Shown: positions 53,405 to 62,579 of the stretch, one piece after another
Position numbering within the stretch: the first letter of the stretch is position 1
How the letters are laid out: each line of letters opens with the position of its first letter
Assembly: GCA_029203125.1 (NCBI GenBank)
Contig: CP119317.1
Location: forward strand, 806,001-870,000
Reading direction: 5' to 3'
Source of the DNA: Candidatus Cohnella colombiensis
Lineage (GTDB): Bacteria; Bacillota; Bacilli; Paenibacillales; Paenibacillaceae
DNA: 64,000 nucleotides
Position numbers and translations under genes: made by a program
Notes under the pieces: model-generated
Databases searched by the model: none
The model's input: the letters and a program-made list of their open reading frames with translations, nothing else
Told to the model about the DNA's origin: nothing

Positions 53405-55498
53405 TTGATTAATCGTGCAGAGATGAAGACGGTGGGTACGGTTATCGCAGCCATTGTGATTTTATTAATTTTACGTGGACTTGATCATCCGATCGAGACG
53501 ATGTTATCTCCAATGAAAGGAAATGCGGCACCTTTACTTTTTGAATCGCTGTCCTTCTCGATCTGCTTTGCAGTTTTTATTGTAGGCTGGATGATATTCA
53601 CTGAGACTCTATGCAGACAACGGTTAATGGTTACCTCTTTATTTATGGGGATTGGTCTACTTGATGTATTAAGTACGATGAGTACGAGCGGGATGATCCT
53701 TTATGATAGCACGACAGGCGAAACGCCTAGTATGATGTTGAATTGGATTTCACAATGGATTTGCGGAATTGGTCTACTTACCGTATTTAGCTTGCGCAAT
53801 TCACCTGTTTCTCCGCGTGTTCGAAAATATGCATTGCTCGTCATTATTCTAAGTGTAGGATTAATAACGTGGCTTGTTTTTCGTGTGGAAAGTTGGAATC
53901 TGATTCTATTAAATGCAATACAACCGCTTCAGACAGTATCGGTGTTTGTACTATATTTGGCAGCTATGATAGTCATCTTATATAAGCATCGTGTGGAACG
54001 TCCTCAAGCGATGCTGACGATTGTGCAAGCTTTAATTTGGTTATTCATTGCTAAGGTCGAAGAGACTATTAATATGCAGAGTAATGGTGGGCAATTTTTA
54101 CTGTCTGATTGCTTGAAGATCGTTGGCTATTACTACTTATTGAAGGGGATCTATTATGTCCTAATTGAGGAGCCCTATAAGCAACGGAAAAAAACGGAGG
54201 CAAGGATTCAATATTTAGCGTTTCACGATGAGCTTACGGGATTGCCTAATCGCCGTTTTTTCTCAGAGCGAGTGCAGGGAGAGCTAGGACGGGTTGTAAC
54301 GAAAACGAATAAATTTGCGATACTGTGGCTTGATTTGGATCGATTTAAGACGATTAACGATTCTCTCGGTCATGCTTTTGGCGATCAAATACTTGTAACT
54401 GTTGCGGAGCGACTAAGGTGCTTTAATCATAAGCGGGAAAATGTATTTCGTTTAGGCGGAGATGAATTCACGGTTCTACTGACGGATTTGGAGGACGATA
54501 GGCAAGCTGAGAATGATGCTAAGAAGCTCATTGGTTTGATCGAGGCGCCAATGAAGATCGGTTCATCGATTTATCACCTAACAGGAAGTGTTGGTATTGC
54601 CATCTTTCCTGAGGATGGAGGTACTCTAGGCGCTTTATTGCAAAATGCAGATACTGCGATGTATAGCGCCAAATCTACGAGGAATAACTGGAAGCGTTAT
54701 ACGGTGGATATGAACATGAAGGCTAAGGAGCGGTTATTGTTAGAAAATGAGCTTCGAATTGCATTCGAACTTGATCAATTTCGATTGGTGTATCAACCAC
54801 TTGTCGAGCTTGAAAATGAACAATTGATCGGCGCAGAAGCTTTAATTCGGTGGGATCATCCGTTGAAGGGCGAAATTCCACCTTCAGAATTTATACCGAT
54901 TTGCGAAGAAAGCGGCTTTATTTTGCAATTAGGTGAATGGGTGCTTCGCACTGCGTGTAAGCAGGCAAAGCAGTGGCAGGATCAAGGGTTCCGTAAAATT
55001 ATGATATCCGTTAATTTATCCGTCCGACAATTTAGACAGCATGATCTTTGTGAACGAATTGAGAAGGTGCTCGAGGAAACTGGATTAGAGCCGGAGTGGC
55101 TTGAGCTCGAACTAACGGAGAGCATGATGGCAGATGTCACGTTCGCAACTGATGTGCTTATGCGATTGAAGCAAATCGGGGTGAGCCTTAGCATTGATGA
55201 CTTCGGTACAGGCTACAGCTCCTTATCTTATCTCAAGAAATTCCCGATTGATAAGCTGAAGATAGATCGTACCTTCGTGAATGATGTGCTTACGAATCAA
55301 TATGATGCAGCAATTGTATCTGGAATTTCGACATTGGCGAACAATCTCAAGCTAAAGGTGACCGCAGAAGGTGTTGAAACTTCTGGGCAGGTTGACTTTC
55401 TGAGAGAGCAACTATGCCAAGAGGCGCAAGGGTTTTTGTACTCTCAGCCTGTGCCGCCAGAGCAATTCGTTGCATTGTTTCATGCGGATGAACGATAA
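53405..55498 (+). CDS. MASE3-type membrane GGDEF-EAL protein
   Basis: GGGGG at 53391-53395 supports TTG 53405 as start, giving 697 residues; earlier ATG codons lack sites. The N-terminal ~235 residues have about eight membrane segments with GIGLLDVLSTMSTSGMILYD, a MASE3-like signature. The GGDEF domain is intact (HDELTGLPNRRFF, FRLGGDEFTVLL). The EAL domain is intact (GAEALIRWDHPLKGE, VNLSVRQF, LELTESMM, SIDDFGTGYSSLSYLKKFPI, KIDRTFV, AEGVET). It should therefore be able to make and degrade cyclic di-GMP, with one activity usually dominant. A terminator follows. Confidence 0.9.
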   Translation: MINRAEMKTVGTVIAAIVILLILRGLDHPIETMLSPMKGNAAPLLFESLSFSICFAVFIVGWMIFTETLCRQRLMVTSLFMGIGLLDVLSTMSTSGMILYDSTTGETPSMMLNWISQWICGIGLLTVFSLRNSPVSPRVRKYALLVIILSVGLITWLVFRVESWNLILLNAIQPLQTVSVFVLYLAAMIVILYKHRVERPQAMLTIVQALIWLFIAKVEETINMQSNGGQFLLSDCLKIVGYYYLLKGIYYVLIEEPYKQRKKTEARIQYLAFHDELTGLPNRRFFSERVQGELGRVVTKTNKFAILWLDLDRFKTINDSLGHAFGDQILVTVAERLRCFNHKRENVFRLGGDEFTVLLTDLEDDRQAENDAKKLIGLIEAPMKIGSSIYHLTGSVGIAIFPEDGGTLGALLQNADTAMYSAKSTRNNWKRYTVDMNMKAKERLLLENELRIAFELDQFRLVYQPLVELENEQLIGAEALIRWDHPLKGEIPPSEFIPICEESGFILQLGEWVLRTACKQAKQWQDQGFRKIMISVNLSVRQFRQHDLCERIEKVLEETGLEPEWLELELTESMMADVTFATDVLMRLKQIGVSLSIDDFGTGYSSLSYLKKFPIDKLKIDRTFVNDVLTNQYDAAIVSGISTLANNLKLKVTAEGVETSGQVDFLREQLCQEAQGFLYSQPVPPEQFVALFHADER

Positions 55499-55565
55499 GG
55501 ACTGGACGGAGTTTAAAAGTGTTGCGAAAAAGAGGGTGTCTTTGGGACACCCTTGCGCTACGTAA

Positions 55566-55743
55566 CGGACATGAGAGACTCTATTTATCGATTTAGTGGG
55601 ATTTGTGAACATGTATCGGACATCACAGACCTTATTCGTGATTACTGGCACAAAAATCGCAGAATTAATTGCAAATAACGTCCCTCATGTCCGCAATATG
55701 CTCAGAATCTGCAAAAAGAAGCAAATAAGGTCCCTCATGTCCG
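55566..55743. repeat. Cluster of four 23-base repeats in inverted pairs
   Basis: CGGACATGAGAGACTCTATT (55566) and CGGACATCACAGACCTTATT (55617), 51 bases apart, are direct copies. GCAAATAACGTCCCTCATGTCCG-type (55671) and GCAAATAAGGTCCCTCATGTCCG-type (55721), 50 bases apart, are inverted copies. The consensus CGGACATGAGGGACCTTATT occurs here four times with spacing close to 50 bases. It lies between the GGDEF-EAL gene and metE, with no gene inside. Confidence 0.85.
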
Positions 55744-55782
55744 ATCCATTCAGATTTTTTGGTTTTAACAGCGGTGGAGCTT

Positions 55783-55858
55783 CACACCCACTTCTACTTC
55801 ACGCAACAATCGCTTAGTAGAGAGAAGGGGTGTGGAAGTTCTTACTGCTGTTTTTTTT
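55783..55858 (+). terminator. Terminator of the GGDEF-EAL gene
   Basis: CTTCACACCC pairs with GGGTGTGGAAG, inside an outer ACAGC/GCTGT stem, followed by eight T. Confidence 0.75.
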
Positions 55859-55860
55859 AT

Positions 55861-58146
55861 TTATTGAAGCTCTCTACGTGCTAGTCGAGCAGCTTCGGTC
55901 ATCCGTTCTAGCGCGGCAAGCGTTTCAGGTTCGCCTCTCGTTTTCAAGCCGCAATCGGGATTAACCCACAAGCGGTCAGAAGGTACAACAGCGAGTGAAT
56001 CACGAATGACTTCAAGCATCGTATTCGTATCTGGTACGACGGGGCTATGAATATCATAGACACCAAGCCCAATTCCATTCGCATAAGGCTGATGGTGCAA
56101 CGCTTGAATCAATGCCCCGTGACTGCGCGAAGTTTCCAATGAAATGACGTCTGCGTCCATCGCTTCAACAGCATCGATGATCTCGTGATAATCACAATAG
56201 CACATGTGCGTATGGATCTGAGTATCATTACGAACACCTGCAACACTGCGACGAAAAGCGTTAACAGACCATTCGAGATACTCCGGCCAATCGTTGCGCT
56301 TTAGTGGTGCAATTTCGCGTAAAGCCGGCTCATCCACTTGAATCATGCCGATTCCTGCTGCTTCAAGTCGCAACACTTCAGCATTGAGCGCACGCGCAAT
56401 CTGGTCTGCAATCTGCTCTTTGGAAATGTCGTCTCGATAAAATGACCAAGCGAGCATCGTAATCGGGCCGGTAAGCATCCCCTTCACCGGTCGATTCGTT
56501 AAGGATTGAGCGTATAGTGTATCTTCTAGCGTCATTGCGCCGCGATCCATCACATCACCGAAGATGATCGGTGGTTTAACGCATCGAGATCCATAGGACT
56601 GCACCCAACCGTTGGAAGTAAAGTGGTAGCCGTCCAACAGGTGAGCAAAGTGCTCGACCATGTCTGTCCGCTCAAATTCTCCATGTACAAGCACATCGAT
56701 CCCAATCTCTTCTTGTCGCTTGATCCAGAGCGCTGTACGCTCGTTCAGTAGTGAACGATACGCTAAGTCATCGATTGTACCGCGACGCCAGTCTAGTCGT
56801 GCTTTGCGGATATCTGCTGTTTGTGGCAAGCTTCCTATAGTCGTAGTCGGTAATAACGGCAACTGGAAGCGCGACCGTTGGAGCGCATGTCTGTTGGAAA
56901 ATGGTGCTCGCGTTTCTATAGTATCTGATAATGCTTGATTGCTTGCACGTTGACGAGCGGGATGGCCGCGTAGCGCAGCTAATGCTAGTCGATTTGTCTC
57001 TAATCGTGGTGGCAATACTGGACTAGAATCGCTCAAGAGTAATGCACATGTATCGGCGATTGAAACAAGCTCCTCGAGCTTCTCATCAGCGAATGCAAAT
57101 GCGCCATTCACAATTGCATCACCGCTAGATTCTCCTTTAACCGTTACTGGAGAGTGCAGGAGACTGCAAGAAGGTTGTATAATACATTGCTCGAGAGGAA
57201 CTACGCGAGCTAATTGTTCAATCAATGCGAGCGCTTGGTCCGGATTGACTCTCCAGATGCTGCGACCATCAACGATGCCCGCGCCGAGTATTTTACCTTT
57301 TACCCAACCATATTGCTCAATGGCTTGTAAGTTATCAGGTTGACCTCGTACGAAGTCGAGACCGATTCCATCTACAGGTAATTCAAAGATGACTTTTGGA
57401 TGTTGAACTGAACCGAAGTACGTTTGAAGTTGAAGCTTTAATTGTGGGTGTGCAGATTTCAAAGCGCTATAGACTTCGATGAGTAGAGGTAGATGAGCGT
57501 CAGGTACATCCGTTACGAGAGAGGGCTCATCGATTTGCACCCACTCTGCACCAGCCTCAGCTAACTGCTGCAATACTTGACTGTAAACGGGTATGAGCTT
57601 GCGTACACGGTATGCAAATTCATTGGCAGCAACACCTTTAGCAAGTCGGAGGAACGTATAAGGACCAATTAGAACCGGACGAGTTTGTAGCCCTAAAGCT
57701 TCCTTAGCTTCTGTGTAGGCGGTTAGCCAAGGGTTGAAAGCGAGCTTCAGCTCAGGTGAATGTGCAAGTTCAGGGACAAGATAATGATAGTTCGTGTCGA
57801 ACCACTTCGTCATTTCGCAAGCTGGCGCGCCTTCGATACCACGAGCCATTGCGAAATAGACAGCTAGTGAATCTGGAGTGCCTAAATCTTTGAAGCGCTC
57901 GGGAACTAAGCTGAAGGCAGCGATATGATCGAGCATGGAGTCATACAATGTAAAATCGCCGGATGGGACAAAGTTGACCCCCGACTGCTGTATTCGCGAA
58001 AGTCTGCGAATACGCAAATCGCGCATTTCCGTTTGAAAGCTCGATTGATCTTTCTTTCCGCTCCAATAGGCCTCCAGAAGCTTTTTCCATTCTCGGTTTT
58101 CACCTATTCGTGGATAACCGAGTGCAGCAGTTGATACGATGGACAT
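55861..58146 (-). CDS. metE: Cobalamin-independent methionine synthase
   Basis: MetE transfers a methyl group from 5-methyltetrahydropteroyl-triglutamate to homocysteine, the last step of methionine synthesis without B12. The 761-residue product has the normal two-barrel length: SIVSTAALGYPRIGENREWK at the N-terminus, and the zinc ligands in IHTHMCYCDYHEI (His, Cys) and VNPDCGLKTRGE (Cys), with Glu in between (VQVDEPALRE provides substrate contact). It is under a cobalamin riboswitch, as expected for the B12-independent isozyme when B12 is available. Confidence 0.97.
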   Translation of the reverse strand: MSIVSTAALGYPRIGENREWKKLLEAYWSGKKDQSSFQTEMRDLRIRRLSRIQQSGVNFVPSGDFTLYDSMLDHIAAFSLVPERFKDLGTPDSLAVYFAMARGIEGAPACEMTKWFDTNYHYLVPELAHSPELKLAFNPWLTAYTEAKEALGLQTRPVLIGPYTFLRLAKGVAANEFAYRVRKLIPVYSQVLQQLAEAGAEWVQIDEPSLVTDVPDAHLPLLIEVYSALKSAHPQLKLQLQTYFGSVQHPKVIFELPVDGIGLDFVRGQPDNLQAIEQYGWVKGKILGAGIVDGRSIWRVNPDQALALIEQLARVVPLEQCIIQPSCSLLHSPVTVKGESSGDAIVNGAFAFADEKLEELVSIADTCALLLSDSSPVLPPRLETNRLALAALRGHPARQRASNQALSDTIETRAPFSNRHALQRSRFQLPLLPTTTIGSLPQTADIRKARLDWRRGTIDDLAYRSLLNERTALWIKRQEEIGIDVLVHGEFERTDMVEHFAHLLDGYHFTSNGWVQSYGSRCVKPPIIFGDVMDRGAMTLEDTLYAQSLTNRPVKGMLTGPITMLAWSFYRDDISKEQIADQIARALNAEVLRLEAAGIGMIQVDEPALREIAPLKRNDWPEYLEWSVNAFRRSVAGVRNDTQIHTHMCYCDYHEIIDAVEAMDADVISLETSRSHGALIQALHHQPYANGIGLGVYDIHSPVVPDTNTMLEVIRDSLAVVPSDRLWVNPDCGLKTRGEPETLAALERMTEAARLARRELQ

Positions 58147-58198
58147 TTTTGCTTACACACCCTTCAATACTTGTAATCAACCTGAAGCCGCCTAAGCA

Positions 58199-58246
58199 CA
58201 AAAAAGCATGCTTCCTTCTCATCATCGGTGGAGAAGGCAAGCATGC
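58199..58246 (-). terminator. Riboswitch-controlled terminator before metE
   Basis: On the minus strand GCATGCTTGCCTTCTC pairs with GAGAAGGAAGCATGC, followed by six T. It lies between the B12 aptamer and metE, so it is the likely expression platform. Confidence 0.85.
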
Positions 58247-58314
58247 ACGAGCAATAGAGTGTCGCATGCGCCGGATCATCCCTATCGACCGTAGGTTCCT
58301 TGGCTAGAAATAAA

Positions 58315-58460
58315 AGTAGGGCAGATATCTCTGACTTAGAATGGTGAAATACCATTCCTTACAGTGGCGGGACCGTGTCGGATTTACACCGACTTCTCTA
58401 TTAAGCTGCTCACCATTCGTGAAAGTGGAACTTTCTGTCGAACTGCAGCGCCAATACTTT
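58315..58460 (-). promoter_or_regulatory. Cobalamin riboswitch of metE
   Basis: Read on the minus strand, the leader has AATAGAGAAGTCGGTGTAAA, CCGACACGGTCCCGCCACTG (the conserved core and B12-box region) and AGTCAGAGATATCTGCCC. These match the cobalamin aptamer consensus. Binding of adenosylcobalamin would favour the terminator at 58199-58246 and switch off metE. Confidence 0.9.
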
Positions 58461-58482
58461 TTCGTATTCGGTTGTGGTAATT

Positions 58483-58511
58483 AATATACATGATAACGAA
58501 TAATTATGCAA
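58483..58511 (-). promoter_or_regulatory. Promoter of metE
   Basis: Minus strand TTGCAT (58511-58506), 17-base spacer, TATATT (58488-58483). The start would be near 58476, just ahead of the aptamer. Confidence 0.65.
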
Positions 58512-58614
58512 CACCTGGACGAAATTGACTACGATGGTGTCGCGTTGAGTTGAATAGCGAGCTTGCATAGAGTACGATAATTAACATGAAGTGTAAGATG
58601 GGGGTTGTTGCGTA

Positions 58615-60237
58615 ATGAAAAATCGAATATTCATGTTTCTTTGTATACTGTGCTTAGCATTCACCCTATTTCCATCGGGTGCAGAAGCACATGCCGAACT
58701 TGTTAGCGTAACACCTGCTATGGATGCACAGCTAGATCAAAGCCCGCCGTCAGTAGAGGTGATATTTAACGAAAGACTTGATCGCGGAAATGCGGAGTTG
58801 AAGGTGCTTAATGAAGCCTCTCGTGAAGTAGCAGGAGGAAAACCGGAATTCATTGAGGAAGGAAAAGGGTTACGAATCTCGCTTCCGAAGCTATCAGAAG
58901 GCCACTATACAATTTCTTTTTCCGTCATTTCTGCGGATGGACATCCTATCTCAGGGGCCTATGTCATTACAATCGGTAATCCTGCACCGCTGACGAATGC
59001 AAGTGACTTAGATCCGCATAACCAAGTGGGACATTCGCATAACCACGGTTCTTCGGGATTATCTACGAATACATTTCTGTTATATGCAGCTAGAATATTA
59101 TATTATGCAGGTTTATTGTCGCTTGCAGGCTTGCTATTATGGCGCTTACAACGAAATTCGCCAACACAAGTGAAAGAAGTGTTAGCACAAGCTTTAGATT
59201 TAGCCGGCAAGTTCACATTGCTCGCGATCTTCGCATATGTCTTCTTTAGCTTACAAGACTTGGCTCGGGGAGAACCGCTCGCTGATTGGGGTCGAATACT
59301 TGTAGAGACAACAATCGGGCGACTGTACATTGTACTCCTCTTACTTGCGCTATTCGCACCAATAATAGCAAAGCTACCTCGCTGGATTCAGATGTTGTGG
59401 GTAATGTGTGCAGTGACTGTGGAAGCGTGGTCGGGACATGCTGTCGTGTTTGACCCTCGTGCCTATACATTGGTATTGGATTGGCTTCATATTCTTGCTG
59501 CTTCCGTATGGGCGGGAGGCTTGCTTTTGATATTGGCATTATGGCGTAAGGATCGACCTGAAGCGAGCAGGTTTGCTTTGTTATTTTCCAAATGGGCGTT
59601 AATTTCATTCCTTGCTTTGTGGATTACAGGGACGCTTTCGACACTTAAGTTTCTGCCTTCACTTGAATATTTAATGTATACGTCTTGGGGCACTTGGTTG
59701 CTCATTAAGGTCGGATTGTCGATAGCTGTAGCTGTCGTTGCTTTCTTGATTCGACTACGGTTGAAAAAAGGAGATTTACCGCGCATAGCTTTACTTCGAG
59801 TAGACATTGGATTGCTTTGTTTAATCTTGGTGTCGGTTGGCGTGCTCACCTATCAAACGCCACTTCCTGCGAATCAGCCACTGAACTATCATCAGATGGG
59901 GACAGAAATGCATGTGACGTTGCGCGTCTCACCTAATTCGCCGGGGAACAACGTCTTTACGCTAAAGATATGGCTTCCAGATACAGATGGGGAAGGTGTC
60001 CCTAAGCAAGTACAACTGAAGATGATTCCTCTTAGCGGTAAGGATGTTGGTGCGATCGACGTGCCTCTAGAAGAAGTTAAGGATAAGGAACTGGACGCGT
60101 TCCCTGATTTTACGAAGTCAATGTATAGAGCAGAAGGCCCATACTTGCCTTTCGCTGGGGAATGGAAGGCTCAAATCAGAGTGACAGACGTGAATGACAA
60201 TGAGCGCGTAGTGGAGAAGGAATATCGGATTTATTAA
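58615..60237 (+). CDS. ycnJ: CopC-CopD fusion, copper transport protein (YcnJ-like)
   Basis: The 540-residue protein has a signal peptide ending before HAELVSVTP, where the new N-terminal His is the copper-binding residue of CopC. The CopC beta domain (residues about 27-125) contains PSVEVIFNERLDRGNAELKV and VISADGHPISGAYVITIG. A CopD domain with eight membrane segments follows (about 155-440; HSGHAVVFDPRAY-type GHAVVFD and DWLHILAASVWAGGLLLILA), and a C-terminal extracellular domain (YtkA-like) to residue 540. It imports copper. A two-component system and a YcnI-like gene follow. Confidence 0.9.
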   Translation: MKNRIFMFLCILCLAFTLFPSGAEAHAELVSVTPAMDAQLDQSPPSVEVIFNERLDRGNAELKVLNEASREVAGGKPEFIEEGKGLRISLPKLSEGHYTISFSVISADGHPISGAYVITIGNPAPLTNASDLDPHNQVGHSHNHGSSGLSTNTFLLYAARILYYAGLLSLAGLLLWRLQRNSPTQVKEVLAQALDLAGKFTLLAIFAYVFFSLQDLARGEPLADWGRILVETTIGRLYIVLLLLALFAPIIAKLPRWIQMLWVMCAVTVEAWSGHAVVFDPRAYTLVLDWLHILAASVWAGGLLLILALWRKDRPEASRFALLFSKWALISFLALWITGTLSTLKFLPSLEYLMYTSWGTWLLIKVGLSIAVAVVAFLIRLRLKKGDLPRIALLRVDIGLLCLILVSVGVLTYQTPLPANQPLNYHQMGTEMHVTLRVSPNSPGNNVFTLKIWLPDTDGEGVPKQVQLKMIPLSGKDVGAIDVPLEEVKDKELDAFPDFTKSMYRAEGPYLPFAGEWKAQIRVTDVNDNERVVEKEYRIY

Positions 60238-60262
60238 GAAAAAAAGCGGTTGGAGAGGTTGT

Positions 60263-61111
60263 GTGTCGTTGAACAACCAACGGATTAAGTGGCTCATATT
60301 AATTATTCCAACGTTAACGATTGGGCTATGGGAGTATGTGCGGCATGCGTTTCTGCTTCCTTATATATCAATGGATCTTGGCAATTTTCTGGCTCCATTT
60401 ATTGTGCTGACAGTTACGCTTACTTTGGTACGGAGCCTCTTCATCAAGCTTGAACATTCTCATGAAGCATTAGAGCTTGAAAAGTCAACTAGTGCAGCGC
60501 TAGAGGAACGAGAAAGTCTAGCGCGTGAATTACATGATGGGATTTCGCAATCGTTGTTTCTATTAGCTGTGAAGCTAGATCAATTAGACGGTTTGACAGA
60601 GGAAGGTCCAGTGCGTCAGCTTAGTGAAGGACTTCGTGAAACGGTACGTGTAATGAACGATGATGTTAGGCAAGCGATTGCGAATCTGCGGTTGCCACCT
60701 TCCCCAGAAGCAGCCGCTTGGGTTGTTCCGCTGCGAGAATTACTTGGCGAGACTGCGGCAGTGACAGAAGCGAAGGCGCAATTTACTTGGACGATTTCAG
60801 ACAAAAGCTTAACCGATAAAGAGAAAGTAGAATTGCATGCATGTTTGCGAGAGGTGCTAATGAATGTACGTAAACATGCCAAAGCTTCTCATGTATATGT
60901 CATTGGCGAGTCGGACGATCAAGGTGGCTTTCGATGTGCGGTGGAAGATAACGGAATCGGATTCACCGGTAATCCTCTTCAATCTCCAGGCAGATTTGGA
61001 CTGCGAATGGTAAAGGATCGCGCAACTCGCATGGGCTGGTCGTTCAGCATTGAACGCAAAGGTGATCGAACGGTAGTGGAGTGGATCAAGCAAGGGGGAC
61101 AAGCTCAATGA
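60263..61111 (+). CDS. Sensor histidine kinase, HisKA_3 type, of the copper locus
   Basis: Start is GTG 60263 after GGAGAGG. The 282-residue kinase has two N-terminal membrane segments (RIKWLILIIPTLTIGLWEYV and FLAPFIVLTVTLTLVRSL), the phosphoacceptor block LARELHDGISQSLFLLAVKL (His in ELHD), and an ATPase domain (LREVLMNVRKHAKASHVYVI, VEDNGIGFTG, FGLRMVKDRA). Few residues lie outside the membrane, so it is an intramembrane sensor. It overlaps the response regulator gene by four bases. A link to copper is inferred from its position between copC-copD and a ycnI-like gene. Confidence 0.88.
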   Translation: MSLNNQRIKWLILIIPTLTIGLWEYVRHAFLLPYISMDLGNFLAPFIVLTVTLTLVRSLFIKLEHSHEALELEKSTSAALEERESLARELHDGISQSLFLLAVKLDQLDGLTEEGPVRQLSEGLRETVRVMNDDVRQAIANLRLPPSPEAAAWVVPLRELLGETAAVTEAKAQFTWTISDKSLTDKEKVELHACLREVLMNVRKHAKASHVYVIGESDDQGGFRCAVEDNGIGFTGNPLQSPGRFGLRMVKDRATRMGWSFSIERKGDRTVVEWIKQGGQAQ

Positions 61112-61785
61112 ATCAACCGATCAGGGTGTTGCTTGCAGATGACCATCATCATGCGCGGGAAGGAATGCGCCTTATTTTATCTTCAGATTCTAGCTTTCTT
61201 GTCGTTGGAGAAGTCTCAAGTGGAGAAGATGCGTTAGTGATGACGAACCAACTGTGGCCTGACATGATTTTGATGGACATTCATATGCCAGGCATGGGTG
61301 GACTTGAAGCGGTGAAAGCGATCAAAAGCGTGCATCCAGAGGTGAAAATCGTTATTGTCACCGTCTCGGATGAACCTGCGCACCTATTCGAGGCTTTGAA
61401 AAAGGGAGCGCAAGGCTACCTGCTCAAAAACTTGAATCCAGCCGCTTGGCGGGACTATTTGCGAGCCGTTGCACTAGATGAAGCACCGCTCAATCCAGAG
61501 ATTGCGATGTCGATTTTACAAGAGTTCGCTGCCCGCAAAGCGAATGCCACAACTTATCAGAAGGGCATGGCAACAGAAGTTGAGGAGCTGACTCCACGAG
61601 AGAGAGAGATTTTAGTAGAAGTTGCGCGCGGTCAAACGAATCGTGAAATAGCTACTTTACTAACGTTATCAGAGCACACAGTAAAAAATCATCTCAAAAA
61701 CATTTTGCAAAAACTGCATTTAGACAATCGTGTTCAGCTTACGAGATTTGCATTCGAGCGCGGCATGATGGAAGGCTCGGAGTAA
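61108..61785 (+). CDS. NarL-family response regulator of the copper locus
   Basis: ATG 61108 overlaps the kinase stop (ATGA). The 225-residue regulator has the acidic pair (IRVLLADDHHHAREGMRL), the phospho-acceptor in DMILMDIHMPGMGGLE, the Lys in GYLLKNLNP, and a LuxR helix-turn-helix (LTPREREILVEVARGQTNRE and TLSEHTVKNHLKNILQKLHL). A His-rich turn (DDHHHA) follows the first Asp pair. It likely regulates the adjacent copper genes. It is 118 bases upstream of the ycnI-like gene. Confidence 0.9.
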   Translation: MNQPIRVLLADDHHHAREGMRLILSSDSSFLVVGEVSSGEDALVMTNQLWPDMILMDIHMPGMGGLEAVKAIKSVHPEVKIVIVTVSDEPAHLFEALKKGAQGYLLKNLNPAAWRDYLRAVALDEAPLNPEIAMSILQEFAARKANATTYQKGMATEVEELTPREREILVEVARGQTNREIATLLTLSEHTVKNHLKNILQKLHLDNRVQLTRFAFERGMMEGSE

Positions 61786-61903
61786 CAATTGTCACAAAGA
61801 GTCACGTCGAGATGGCTCTTTCGAGTCATGTGCTGGGACGATCACACGTTTATACTAACTAAGAAACTAAATGATGTGTTCGAATGAAAGGTAGGAAGAT
61901 ACG

Positions 61904-62521
61904 ATGAAAAAAACAGTAACTACGTTGCTCATGATTGTAATGCTACTTAGCTTTGCATCTTTGGCAAGTGCGCATGTGACCGTACAACCAGCGGAGGCAC
62001 CAGCGAACTCATATCAAGTATTTACAGTACGCGTACCATCGGAAAAAGAGATCGCAACCACGATTGTTAAGGTGGCAATTCCAGATGGAGTATCGATTAG
62101 CCGCTTTGAACCGATGAGCGATTGGACCTATGTAGTCGAGAAAAATTCGGACAATAAAATTACGAGTGTAACATGGACCACTAAGGGCGAAGGACTTGGA
62201 GCAACTGAATTTGGTCAATTCCGCATGCAGGGAAAAATAGCAGAAGATGCGACTGAGCTCGTGTGGAAGGCGTATCAGACGTATGCAAATGGTGAAGTTG
62301 TAGAGTGGACGGGGGCTTCTGATGCAGACAAGCCTGCCTCGGTTACGACAGTTACTGCTGCAGTCGGTGATGGACACGGGCATGGTACGTCACAAAGTAC
62401 AACAACCTCTTCCGAAAGTAACGACAATAACCGCGATCCTCTAACGCTATCCATTGCAATTGCTGGACTTGTGCTTAGTATGCTGGCATTGGCTGTAGTG
62501 TTGCTGCGGAAGCGGGCATAA
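61904..62521 (+). CDS. ycnI: YcnI-like copper-binding membrane-anchored protein (DUF1775)
   Basis: The 205-residue protein has a signal peptide (MKKTVTTLLMIVMLLSFASL, cleaved before HVTVQPAEAP, leaving an N-terminal His), an extracellular DUF1775 beta domain (VRVPSEKEIATTIVKVAIPD, WTTKGEGLGATEFGQFRMQG, VEWTG), a His/Gly/Ser-rich linker (GDGHGHGTSQ) and a C-terminal membrane anchor (SIAIAGLVLSMLALAVVLLR KRA). YcnI-type proteins bind copper through the N-terminal His and a Trp. It completes a YcnJ-YcnI-type copper module with its own two-component system. RBS is AGGTAGGAAG. Confidence 0.9.
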   Translation: MKKTVTTLLMIVMLLSFASLASAHVTVQPAEAPANSYQVFTVRVPSEKEIATTIVKVAIPDGVSISRFEPMSDWTYVVEKNSDNKITSVTWTTKGEGLGATEFGQFRMQGKIAEDATELVWKAYQTYANGEVVEWTGASDADKPASVTTVTAAVGDGHGHGTSQSTTTSSESNDNNRDPLTLSIAIAGLVLSMLALAVVLLRKRA

Positions 62522-62534
62522 ATGCGGACTGGGC

Positions 62535-62563
62535 TTGCGGTCTGTTCAGTGTTCCCCTATAAT
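62535..62563 (+). promoter_or_regulatory. Promoter of the pheST operon
   Basis: TTGCGG (62535-62540), 17-base spacer, TATAAT (62558-62563). The transcript would start near 62570 at the T-box leader. Confidence 0.7.
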
Positions 62564-62579
62564 ATGCTGTATAGTTCAA

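Noticed and set aside
61786..61903. Terminator or operator between the response regulator and ycnI-like gene
   Set aside because: A weak AAAGAG/CTCTTT stem is present but lacks a T-run, and no clear operator palindrome was found.
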